Shown one piece after another: positions 22,003 to 32,300 of a DNA stretch of 64,000 nt (its first letter is position 1; each line of letters opens with the position of its first letter). The stretch is from NCBI RefSeq assembly GCF_034190915.1, contig NW_026947514.1, positions 4,733,701 through 4,797,700 on the forward strand, written 5' to 3'. Below the pieces are notes generated by a model. That model was not told the origin of the DNA and did no database searches. It was given only the letters and a program-made list of their open reading frames with translations. The stretch comes from Cavia porcellus. Lineage: Eukaryota; Chordata; Mammalia; Rodentia; Caviidae. Position numbers and translations under genes: made by a program.

Positions 22003-22369
22003 GCACGCTCTTTCAGGGCAGCAGGTTCCGCAATGACAGGAAGTTTAGAAAGCGCTGCAGTTAAGGTGAGGCGTCTCTCTGCCCTCTTTTTTTTCCTTCC
22101 CACTTTGTATTGTTACTTCCCTAAGATCCTGCGGGCACAGCCTCGAGGGTTAGTGGGCTCCCCAGGGATCAGCATGAGTCACACCCCAGCCTGGCTTGGG
22201 TGCGGGGAGCTTTGTCAGCTGACGGTTTCATGGAGCGCTCAGGTTAATGCGGGACTGTGTCACAGACGCGAAGGCCCTTGGTGCCCTTTGAGGCTTTTTG
22301 TTCTGGAAATCCTCTCCGTGTGTACATTATTGTACATTATACACCTCAGGATTTTCACTGTCTCTTTTT

Positions 22370-22545
22370 TTCTTTCCCTGTGCAGGAGTTGAACCCAGGA
22401 CCTTTGCACAGAGACAAACCCACAGCCCTTTCAGTTTTTTACTCTGAAATGGAGTTTCTGTAAACCACTACGTTGCCCAGCTTGGGCCTGAGTTTCTGAC
22501 CCTCCTGCCTCAGCCTCTTGAGAGCTGGGACTACCACTCCCGGCA
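22370..22545 (-). repeat. ID+B1 composite SINE, degraded
   Basis: GCAGGAGTTGAACCCAGGACC, then a reverse B1 ending GCTGGGACTACCACTCCCGGC. Confidence 0.65.
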
Positions 22546-22837
22546 GTGATTCTGCTGCTTCAGGACACCATGGTGCTCGGACACGCGGCCGACTCCTTCC
22601 CCATCGTCAGCTATTGCTCCGCCTGCTGCTCCACAGGTCTTCGGGGGACACACAGGGTCCCCCTGGTGCTTACAGCCCAGGAGTGAGATCTCTGGGCGTG
22701 ACACCAAAGCGTGAAGCTCCCAAGCGCTGAACCACATCTTAATGTCGTTACAGTTTCGCCCCTTCTGGTTGGAGACCACTCTCGCTGTGTTCTGGAGAAC
22801 CCCCAGTCACTCATCCACACAAGCCATTCGGTTTATT

Positions 22838-22945
22838 TTGGGTTCAGGCGGAGCATTGCTACCTTGCCTGGGCTGGCCTGGAAATTGCAATCCCCGGGCC
22901 TTCGAAGCAGCCCGGATCACAGGCATGCACTGCCATGTCCCAAAA
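22838..22945 (-). repeat. B1-like SINE fragment
   Basis: GCATTGCTACCTTGCCTGGGCTGGCC...CACAGGCATGCAC. Confidence 0.55.
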
Positions 22946-23424
22946 GTCATTCTTCCAGGGCAAATCATTACTAAGAACATCTGGTCAGGGATCCGGGGGT
23001 CGCCCCTGAGCCATCCACCGGACTGCTCAGTACCATGGACAAAACCACAAACAGACAAACCACAGCAGGAAGCCCCTTTACAACAGAGCCAGTGTTATGA
23101 CATCCAGGTACTAGCCAGCTGTGGTTCATTTGCATTTCCCCGCTCCTGAAATCTTGGCACAGCAGGGTTACCACAGTGCTGGTGACTCCTGCTCCTGACT
23201 CCTGCCACCAAAGTGCAAGCCCTGCTGAATTCTTCTAAGGTGACTCCGTAGCTAAGTGTCTCCAAAAATCAAGTGGCGGTGACATTACCTTACTTGGCTC
23301 TGTTTCTGGTCTTCCTGGCCTGGCTGCAATCCTGTCCCTGAAAATCAACAAAACCAAAACCCCTAAACTTTCTTTTTTTGGGGGAGCAGCCTTTGTCCTG
23401 AGTGACATCCCTAGTCTTTTTTAG

Positions 23425-23570
23425 TTTTTTTTTTTTTTTTTTTTAATTTGAGACAGGGTCTTGTGAAGTTGCTCAGTTTTCCTGGCTGATCTGGAGTTTG
23501 AGATCTTTCTGCCTCAACCTCCTGAGTGCTGGGATTATTGGAAGTGTGCCACCATAACCAGATTACAATT
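23425..23570 (-). repeat. B1-like SINE
   Basis: T-run, then GAGACAGGGTCTTGTGAAG...GTGCTGGGATTATTGG. Confidence 0.78.
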
Positions 23571-23577
23571 TTATTCT

Positions 23578-23680
23578 TTGTTTCCTTCAGGGTCCAACTA
23601 TGTAGCCCAGGCTGGCCTTGAATTCTGGTGATCCTCCCGCCTCAGCCTTCCTCCTAAGGGCTGAGATTGCACCCACCACC
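23578..23680 (-). repeat. B1-like SINE
   Basis: CAACTATGTAGCCCAGGCTGGCC...GATCCTCCCGCCTCAGCC. Confidence 0.75.
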
Positions 23681-23829
23681 AAACTTTATTTTTAAAATAA
23701 ATTTTGTCTTTAGGATCTGTTCTAGATTACAGGGAAATGGTGATGAAGTACAGAAAGCTCATACACACCCCACACACCCAGTTTCTCTTACTGTAATATG
23801 GTAGAACAGTGCGGGCCTTACAATTACCC

Positions 23830-24025
23830 AGGAGAGGAGGGCTTGGGTCTGTAATCCCGGGTGTTTAGGAGGCTGAGCCAGGATTGGGATTTTGAGGCCA
23901 GCCTCCAATTTAGGGAGACTGAAAAGAAAATTAGAAAAACAAGGAGGGTACTCGGATGTAGCTCAGTGCGGAAGCACCCGCCTGTATCTGTGAGGCCCTG
24001 GGTTCAATTCCCAGCGCTGGGGAGA
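23830..24025 (+). repeat. B1+ID composite SINE
   Basis: GGGTCTGTAATCCCGGGTG..., then GGTACTCGGATGTAGCTCAGTGC...GGGTTCAATTCCCAGCGC. Confidence 0.75.
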
Positions 24026-24047
24026 AAAAGCGCTGCTGTTCCTTTCT

Positions 24048-24190
24048 TTCTCTTTTGGGGCAGAGTCTTGTACAGTTCAGGAGGTGTCTGTTTGACTTAT
24101 TGCGTAGCCCGGGCTGGGCTTGAATTTGCAGCCATCTTTTTGCCTCAGCTTCCTGAGGGCCGGGATTACAGGCCTGGGCCATCAGTGAGG
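24048..24190 (-). repeat. B1-like SINE
   Basis: GTAGCCCGGGCTGGGCTTGAATTTGC...GGCCGGGATTACAGG. Confidence 0.75.
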
Positions 24191-24249
24191 TGGACACACT
24201 GTGATGAAACCAAGTCCACCCCTGTCCCAACATTGTAGGTTTCCCAATG

Positions 24250-24338
24250 CTTTTTTTTTTTTTTTTGGCACCGGGAACTGAACTCACAACCTTGCACATG
24301 CCGGGCAGGTGCTTGTGCCACTGAGCTACATCCCAGGC
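24250..24338 (-). repeat. ID-like SINE
   Basis: T-run, then GGCACCGGGAACTGAACTCACAACC...CCACTGAGCTACATCCC. Confidence 0.82.
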
Positions 24339-24519
24339 CTCCCCCCATGTCCTTTTGCTATTCAGGACCCCTCTGGACAGCATATCACCCACAAATACAT
24401 CATTCCCAGACCAGCAGCCATCAGGCGCAGGCTCCTAGTTGTGAAGCATCTTCTGCTGGGAGTTGACCTCAGGGGCTGTTGGCTCGGGCCCTGCCCTGTG
24501 CACTCTGCACCCAACCTTT

Positions 24520-24600
24520 CCCGTCCTCTCTGCCTCAGTTTCCTTTCCTGTAAAATGAACATGAGGTCAGTGTCCTCTGGACCAGTGACCTCTGGGGTCA
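24520..24600 (+). mobile_element. MIR-type ancient SINE fragment
   Basis: CTGCCTCAGTTTCC followed by TGTAAAATGAACATGAGG is the MIR core landmark. Confidence 0.55.
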
Positions 24601-25379
24601 CAGTGGGGGTGGTTTTTGGAACACTGCCCTGGGAGGAGAAACTGGAGGGCTTGGGTGTCCAGAGGGCATAGTGGATACCAGGTTCCAGTGCTCTACAAGG
24701 GATTGGGTGTTTGCAGTTGGAAGTCACCACTGGACCCTGTCCCAGCATTTCAGCTGTGCCTGTGTGCTGGGCCTTCCTCTGCACTGGGCCTCAGTTTCCC
24801 CAAAGGAAGGTGGCAGATGGCAGAGGGCTTCTGGGGGCGGGAAGGGAGCCAAGCCCCTGTCTCTGGAGTTGTGCAAGCAGGGCAAGCCCTAAAGTGTTCT
24901 CCGAGAGTGGGAAGCTGGACTCCGCCTCCGCCGCCACCACTGTGATGTCCCAGCGGGCTGCACTCCTGGGGTCCCACAGCGCCCACCTTCGAAGCCGAGC
25001 CCCCCTGGCCTGCACGTGGAGAGCACTTGGGTGCTTCTCGCTTCTGAGCCAGTGTATCTGATCTGTCCTCTACCACCAAGTCCTCCTTTGTGACTTGTTC
25101 TACCGGGGTTCAGTGCACCCTGGACCTTAGCCGTTGGAAGGCCGTCGGAAGTAGCACCTGTGTCACTTCCCTAGCTGTGCCTGGGCTGAGACAGCAAGTT
25201 CCTGAGGGCGCTGTGGTCTAACGCATCTCCCTGACATGGCTGGGCTGCATCGCAGCGATCAAGGGGCAAGTAAGGGCGCGGCCATCCCTTCTGAGCTCGC
25301 TCTCTAGGTGTCCCTGCCACCGAGGTCCTTCCTTGGGTCGGGCTGGTTTCCAGGTGCAGAGGGTGCAGGTGGTGGGGGG
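24600..25379. other. DEGS2 upstream flank
   Basis: Unique sequence between the last SINEs and the DEGS2 CpG island. CpG content rises from about 24900. No gene recognised. Confidence 0.55.
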
Positions 25380-26300
25380 CAGACGCGGCATGCCCCGCCC
25401 CTCGACACATGGCCCCGCCCGCCTGGCCCCGCCCTCCCGCCTGGCCCCGCCCTCCCCCCACCTGCTCGCGCCCCACGTCACCTGGCCCTGCCGATGGCCC
25501 CGCCCCCGGCGCGTGGCCCCGCCCCGCCCCTCCCGTCCGACTCCGCGCCCAGGTGGCCACCGCGGACTCAGGTGCGGCGCAGCCGGCGCAGGGGGCTCGC
25601 GACCGCAACATGGGCAACTGCGCGGGCCGCAGCGACTTCGAGTGGGTCTACACCGACCAGCCGCACACGCAGCGGCGCAAGGAGATGCTGGGTGAGCGCG
25701 GGCGCCGGGGCCCGCTGGGGTCCGGAGCGCGGGGCGGCGCGGCCAGGGTTCCTGGCGACCTTCGTGCCCTCTGCCGGGTGTCGGCGGGCGGGTCCCCGGC
25801 GCGGCTCCTCTCAGCCCAGCCCCGTCCTCTGTCCCCGTCCCTGTCCCCTGTCCGTCCGGCCGCCGCGGTTTCCCCGCGCGTTCTCCACACTCCCCGCACG
25901 CGCGCTGCTCAGCCCGCGGGCCCCAAGGTTTCCCGGGCTCGCTCTGCGTTTCTGCACGCTCGGTCTCGGACCTGGCCCGGTCCGCAGCTCCCGGGTCCGG
26001 CCGGAGGAGGCTGGACCCATGCCCTCTCCCTGGCCACCCGCGTCCTGTCCGCGCCTTTCCTTAGCGTTGGCCACCTCGGAGTCTGACCGCCCCAGAGCCA
26101 AGTCCCAGGAGGCGGAGGGACCCTCCTGGCTTCTGGGGGAGGTTGGGGTGACTGTCCCCATCGCCACCGCTGCCGCCGGGGGATGGGGGGGGTGTGACAC
26201 CCCAACCTCTATACCTGCGCTTTCTGAGCGAGCTGGGAGGGACCGCGGCGCCATTCGATCCCAGCTCCCCTCCCGCCTCAGGAGAGGGACCCCAATTTAG
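25380..26300 (+). promoter_or_regulatory. DEGS2: CpG island promoter of DEGS2
   Basis: CpG-dense DNA surrounds exon 1 and runs into intron 1. Upstream of the ATG (about 25400-25560) there are many GC boxes of the form CCCCGCCC, several in a short imperfect tandem array (CTGGCCCCGCCCTCC units). No TATA box is visible. This is the usual layout of a TATA-less, Sp1-type promoter. The transcription start is not determined. Confidence 0.75.
25610..25691 (+). CDS. DEGS2: DEGS2 coding exon 1
   Basis: Encodes residues 1-27 plus the first base of codon 28. It carries the N-terminal MGN motif and the conserved stretch [10 protein letters not shown] at residues 10-19. The donor is GTGAGC directly after the exon. 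It sits inside a CpG island. Confidence 0.95.
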
Positions 26301-29300
26301 AACCTGGTCAGCCCTGATTCCTGTCCCTTCCTGGGCTGCCCCCTGGCCGCAGGTGTCCGCCAGATGACCCTGGCCTATGGGAGATCTGCAGCCCTGGGCA
26401 GGGTCCTTGGACTCCTGTGGCTGTCGCAGTTTGCAGCCTGGATGCGGTCTGCTGCCCAAGAGAGGGTGAGGGGGAAGAGGGCTCCCGGGATGGGAAGGGC
26501 TGACAGGCAAGAGACTGTGCTCCCTGGTCTTCAGGACACTCTGACCCTAACAGACAAGCCATTGGTCCCAGACTGGACCCAGGCTTTCTGGAGAGGTTAA
26601 TGGGAAGGCTGGGAGAGGTGGTTATGCCTCCTTAGTCCTCAGGTTCCAAGCTCCTGAGCTTGGAATGTGTTCTCTCACTCCCTCCCTGCCTCTGTCCTGC
26701 TCCGAAGTGCCTTCCAGCTCGGGTCACATCCACCCACTCCAAGCAGCCCTGCCACACCCCACCTGTGAGCCTGGCACCGGAGGCCCCTCTTGTGGGGTTT
26801 CTCTGCCACAGCAGTGAGGTGCAGACAGCGGCTGGGGAACCGCACTTCTGGCCAAGCCTCCCAAGCTCAGAGTGAGCAGGTGTCCGGGTCAGGTCTCAGC
26901 TAAGGCTGTCAGGGTGGAGGGAAGTCCCTTGCTGGGCTGACCGGCAGATCGAGTGCTTAGCCCAGGACTCTGAGTGTCCACAGGGGTGTTTTATGTGCAG
27001 TAGGTTCTGCTTTCTCCGCCCTGGGCTGCCACAGCCCGGAGAAGCAGTGTGGCCATGGCCATGTGGGGCCGCTGCAGAAGGTGCCGGGAGCCACGCAGGG
27101 CTCCTGGGCCGGCACAGATTCAGTTAAGATCCCAATCTCAGAGCCAAGTCCCAGGAAGTCTTGCACACAGCTGGCTGCGGGTGCTGTGCAAATGCGGCCG
27201 AAGTCCATCCCCAGTTCCTGCTGGGGTGAGGGTACCTCAGAGCACAGTGGCGGAAGAAAACAGGGTTCCAATGGCAACCCCTAAGGACCAGGACTTCCAG
27301 CCTGGGACTCCTCCCAGGGGTGGAGCAGGCAGCCTGGGCTCTTCGGATACCAAGCTTGGCTGGGCAGCAGAACAAAACACACACAGGCTTTGGTTTGTCT
27401 TTTAAAAACAAATACCTTTGTAATTTTGTTTGCCTTCCCAAAAATTATGAAAGCCGGGCTCATACAATTAAAAACAATTCAAATGAAGAAAACAAAAGGG
27501 GAAAACCAGGAAGTGTAACTCTTGGCTAGGGTTGGATTCTTTGCTTAGGAAAAGTCTGGCGTGACTTGCGGTAGCAGGGTGGGACGACTGAGAACTGACC
27601 AAGCTTGCTGAAGCTACCAGGGCAGTGGGGGGCTCTGGTCATCCAGCCGTGGAGATACGGGGCTCCAGGCCGGCCTCAGCTTCCTCTGCCAGCCGGCTTG
27701 GTTGCGGAAGTAAGGGAAGAGAGGGGTGTACCTGACTTCCTGCCCAGGGCGGCTCCTTGGTGGCTTGGCTGGCAGGGGCTCCCTTGGAGCTCTGGGGCTG
27801 CGTGGTCGGAGGGGGCTGTGCCATCGGCACCCAGCAGCACAGGTGGCCGGGCCCTGGTCCCTTACTTTTCTCCCCGCCTTTCCCTTCTGTACAGCATAGT
27901 TCTTTCTGTTTGAATTTTGTGGGGTTTAATTTATTGCGGTGCTTTGGGGCATGCATGGGACAGTGTGCCCTGGCTGGGCTGCGCCCTTGGCCGGAATTCT
28001 TGGCCCTAAGTCTGCATCTCCCCAACTCCTGTGTGTCCTTCAGGCCTAGCCCTGATGTTCTTTCCAGAGAAATGCTCTCTTGTTACGTGTACACACACAG
28101 ATGCACACACATGTGCACAGGTGGTATGGGTGCCTCTAGAGTGGCCTGAGTGGTCACATGTGCCGTCTGTGATGGCCAGTGTCCAGCCTACCCCGGAAAG
28201 AGGCTCTGTCTGGTTCTGAGAGCTGGTCCCGTGGGCCTTGTCATCTCCCAGTGACCCCTTGCTCCCCGGGGGGACTGTGATTGATGCTGCCTCCCTCCCT
28301 GGCGCCTGAGGTGGAGGGAAACTGAGGCCACTTCCCAAAGCCTTTGCCCTCTCCGGGAGAGGCCACTGCCCGCCTTGGCAGATTCGGAGTTTGGCGAGGC
28401 TGGGGGTGGAAGGTGAGGTTCACTGTTTGTCTGTCTGTGATGAGCCCACAGAGCCATTACACGGGTACTAGGATCCAACAGACTCATTTGGGGGACAGAA
28501 ATGCCGGCGTGGAGAGATTGTCCAGCCGGCCAGGAGTGGGGTTGCCTGCAGCTGCCCCTGAGGCGCACTGCCCTGGCTGTCCTGGTCTGTGCCTCCCTGA
28601 GACGAGGGCCATGTCCTCCTGGGCTTCACTGCAGCTGTTAGTGTCCTTTGGTCACCCTCTTTGTGGCCTCTGTTCCGTGCCACACTTGGCAGAGCCCTGC
28701 CTGCGTTCCTCCTTTAATTTTTAACAGTTTTATGAAGTGAAATTAATATGCCACTCAGCCTTTCTTCCTATAGGCTCCGCCTGTGCTCTTTAGGAAGCCA
28801 TATAACACAGCTGCAGGGTGCTCTGCCACACCCAGCTGGCCCGAGGACCTCAGGCCACATCCGCCCGCTGTCTCAAATCCTTCAGCGGGGAAGTTCCAGC
28901 TCTAGGGTCCAGTGCGCTTGTGTGCCCTCTCTCGCCCTCCACAACTGGCACCTACTGCAATCTGGACCTTCCCTGCCACCACCTGCATTCTCACAGACCT
29001 TTGTCACCTATTTGTCACCAGGACGAAAAGCAGGTTTAGCCAGCAGCCAACAAGAGGTTGCTAAGTTTCTGGTTCCCTGGCTGGATGGGGCTCTGAGCAG
29101 AGGTGGGTGCTGTAGGACCTTTGGCCAAAGTGAGAAGCCACCAAGGCAGGAAATCACAGCCACCCAGCTCCCCCAGATGGAAACCAGTAAGGAAGGATCA
29201 GACCACACTTCTGAGCTAGTGGGTCTATCGGGTACACAGGCTGCTCAGCTAACAACAGTAGGATGCTTGGTTTTTTTGGGGGGGACAGGACCTGGCTATG

Positions 29301-32300
29301 TAGTTCAGGTTGGCCTTAAACTCACCCAACAATCCTCCTGCCTCAGCCTCCCACATGCTGGGATTACAGGTCTGTTCCACCATGCCTGGCTATAACACAT
29401 ATGTCTTTCAATATCATATGGAATCTTTTCCAAGGTACACTATACAGAATGATTAAGCCAGAAAGAATGACTAAATAAATACAAAAGGGTTGAAAGGATC
29501 CCTCCATTCAGCTGGAGCATAGCAGAATGAAGCTAGAATCAGCAGAAGCCAGAGAAAATACACAAACGCAGGGAGATTAAATAATTCCCTATTGAATAAT
29601 CAGTGGGTCACAGAAGAAATCAGGGAAGAAGGTAAAAATTCTCTAGGACAGATGGCAGCGGTGAGAGAACAGAGCAGCCCCAATAAATAACCTAATGGCG
29701 CATCTCAAAGTGCTAGAAAGACAAGAACCTCGAAATCAATGAATAGAAGGAAAGAAATTATAGCCATCGGAGTGGAAATTAATGAACTTAAGTCTAAAAG
29801 CGGTACAGAGGATCCCTGAATCAGAGTTGGTTCTTGAAAGGATGGAAGGAGACCTGGAGACCGGGGAGATGGGAGGACAGAAGGGGAGTCACGGGACCAA
29901 GATGTGCTAATATGCGGGTCGCACGTGGTGGTACATGCCCGCAATCCCAGCATTTGGGAGGCTGAGGCAGGAGGATTGCCCAAGGTTCATGGCTAGACTG
30001 GGCAACATACTGAGTTCAAGGCCAGCCTCAACGACATAGCAAGTGCCTGTCTTAAAAATATGTGTGCCAACTTTCCCACAGTGAATGTATTTACTATGTA
30101 TCACAGACACACACCACTAAAAAAAATCTGGGGGAAAATGGCAGCCTTTTCAAGAAAGGCAAGTGATTCATCTGTGATGGGTCAGCGCACTTCCTGATGT
30201 GACCACCAGGTGGCACTATCAACACAGAGCAGCTTGGTGACAGAAGCAGGAAAGCTGAGGGATAGAGTTGGCAAGCTGGGCACTCGTGGGCAAAGGTGAG
30301 GTCACCAGTGATGACTGTCTTGTGACGGCATGTGGCCTCCCTGGGAAACAGGAGCATCCAGTGCCTGATGACACCGGGGCCCAGGGTGTGGTGGGTCCAG
30401 GACAGAAGTGAGAGGCCAGAGATGGAGGCAGCTAGTGCCGGCTGCAGCTGGGAGGGGGATCCTGCCCCCGCCCCTTGGTAGCCCTACAGAGCTGTCAGGA
30501 AGATTTCTGGAAAAACCAAGGGTCCTCCAGTGCTCATTGTGACCATGTTGTCAGTGCAAGGGGCCCTGGGTGTCGCTGACCTCCTGAGACTGTTGCTTGG
30601 CCCTGTGCACCGGCCATCTCCCCCACCTTCCCACTCCAGTACCATGTGCTCTTCAGAAGGACCCTGGTTCCATGCCCATGGCCCTGGGGTGCTGGAGCGG
30701 GCACCTTAGAGAGCTCTGATCCTGGCTCAGTTGCCTTCCTGTGCCGGTCTCCTTGGGCTGCAGAGAGGCCCTGCTATGTCTTTCTGGACACGGTGACCCA
30801 GCAGTGGCTGTTTTGTGGCCAGTGGCCCAGCTGCCCTGGGCCCTGTGTGGGGCTTTCGGGTTCCAGGTCACTGTCTCTGGTGTGTTCGTCAGTGGAGCAT
30901 GGCGCTGTTGAGGCATGTCCATGAGTCTGCTGGCTCTAGGCTGGCATGGACAGAGTCACCATTGGGGTCATTGCGTGCCACAGCAAGGAGTGCCAGCTGG
31001 CCCTGGCAGGCCTGGGTGTCCATGCTGGCCTGGGGTTCCTGATAGGGTGCAACGAATTTGTTGCCACCCAGTCTCCTCCTGGGTGGCCCAGAGGAGCCAG
31101 AGCCCAGCGGGTTCCCCTCCCAGCCACACCCACGGTCCTCTTCCCTTGAACCCTGGTGAGCGTTCCCCTTTGGGACAGCACCCCAACTCTACCTTCCCGG
31201 GTGCCCGACCTTTGCTGCTTCCCTCTCCCTCTCTCCGTCTCAACTGGCCTGGCCTGCCCCCTGATTCACCTACTTTTTTTTTTTTACACTTTTTTTTTCT
31301 TTTTTTCTTTTTATCGTACTGAGGATCGAACTCACGACCGCCTGCTTGCAAGGCAGGTACTTATGCGGCTGAGCTAAATCCCCAGCCCCAGCTTTTTTTT
31401 TTTTTACAATTTTTTTTTTTGTATCACCTACTCTTAACTGCCAGAGTTTCTGCCACTGGCACTTCTGTGACCTGGTTCAGCCCAGTGGACACATCCTTTT
31501 TTCCTGTCTCTGGTCTTCCTTGGTCTCTGGCAATGGACCCCCATGAGCCGTGGTCTGAGTGGTACCACGTGCTGTCCCAAGGTAGTCCTGTAAGTCCTCT
31601 CCCATTCTTCTGGTCTGCGTGGCTGTTGGTCCCCACAGTGTCCTTCTGGGGTGACCTGGGCTGAGTCCTTTCTGACTGGCAGGTCAGCCTGACCCTGTTC
31701 CTCATCTCCCCGCCCAGGGTCAGGACTTGCAGTGGTGCTGCCTGGGAGTCCCAGTGGGCGGCAGCTGCTGGGTGCTGTCCTCTGAGCCCTGCTGGGTCCT
31801 CCCAGCCCTGGGGGACTAAGCTGGGATTGGGCTTCTCCCTGGGTGCTGCCTGCTGCAGCTGTGCCCCTTGGGTGCTTCCTGTCTGCTCTGTGGTCCAGAG
31901 TGAGCCTCAGCCAGGCCTACCTGGGGGCCACTGCGAGGCCTGTCAGCTTCTCAGGCTTTGTCCGCTTCCGAAGGATGATGTTTGTGGCTGGGAGCATGAG
32001 GTTGGCCTTTGTGGAACAGGCTGGGGGTCAGGCGATGCCCCAAGACCGAGGTCAGATGTGGGATACTTGTGCTTTTGGACCAGACCCCATGGAGCAGCAG
32101 CTGTGACACTTGGGGTTCCTGCGCGTTTGGGCTCGGCACCATGGCAGGAACCTCCCTCTCCTGGCTGAAGCTGAGCACCTGGTGGGTGCTGAGCTGGGCC
32201 TGAGGGTGTGGCCGGAGTGACGGGCTGCAGGCCTGCCTTGAGCAGCACCGGGGACCCTTGGCTTGGCTCCCGGGGTCTGTGGAAGGGGCATCTGGGATTG

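Noticed and set aside
25308..26300. 330-codon frame over DEGS2 exon 1
   Set aside because: It is in a different frame from DEGS2, runs through the GC boxes and the splice donor, and is Pro/Arg-rich by composition only.
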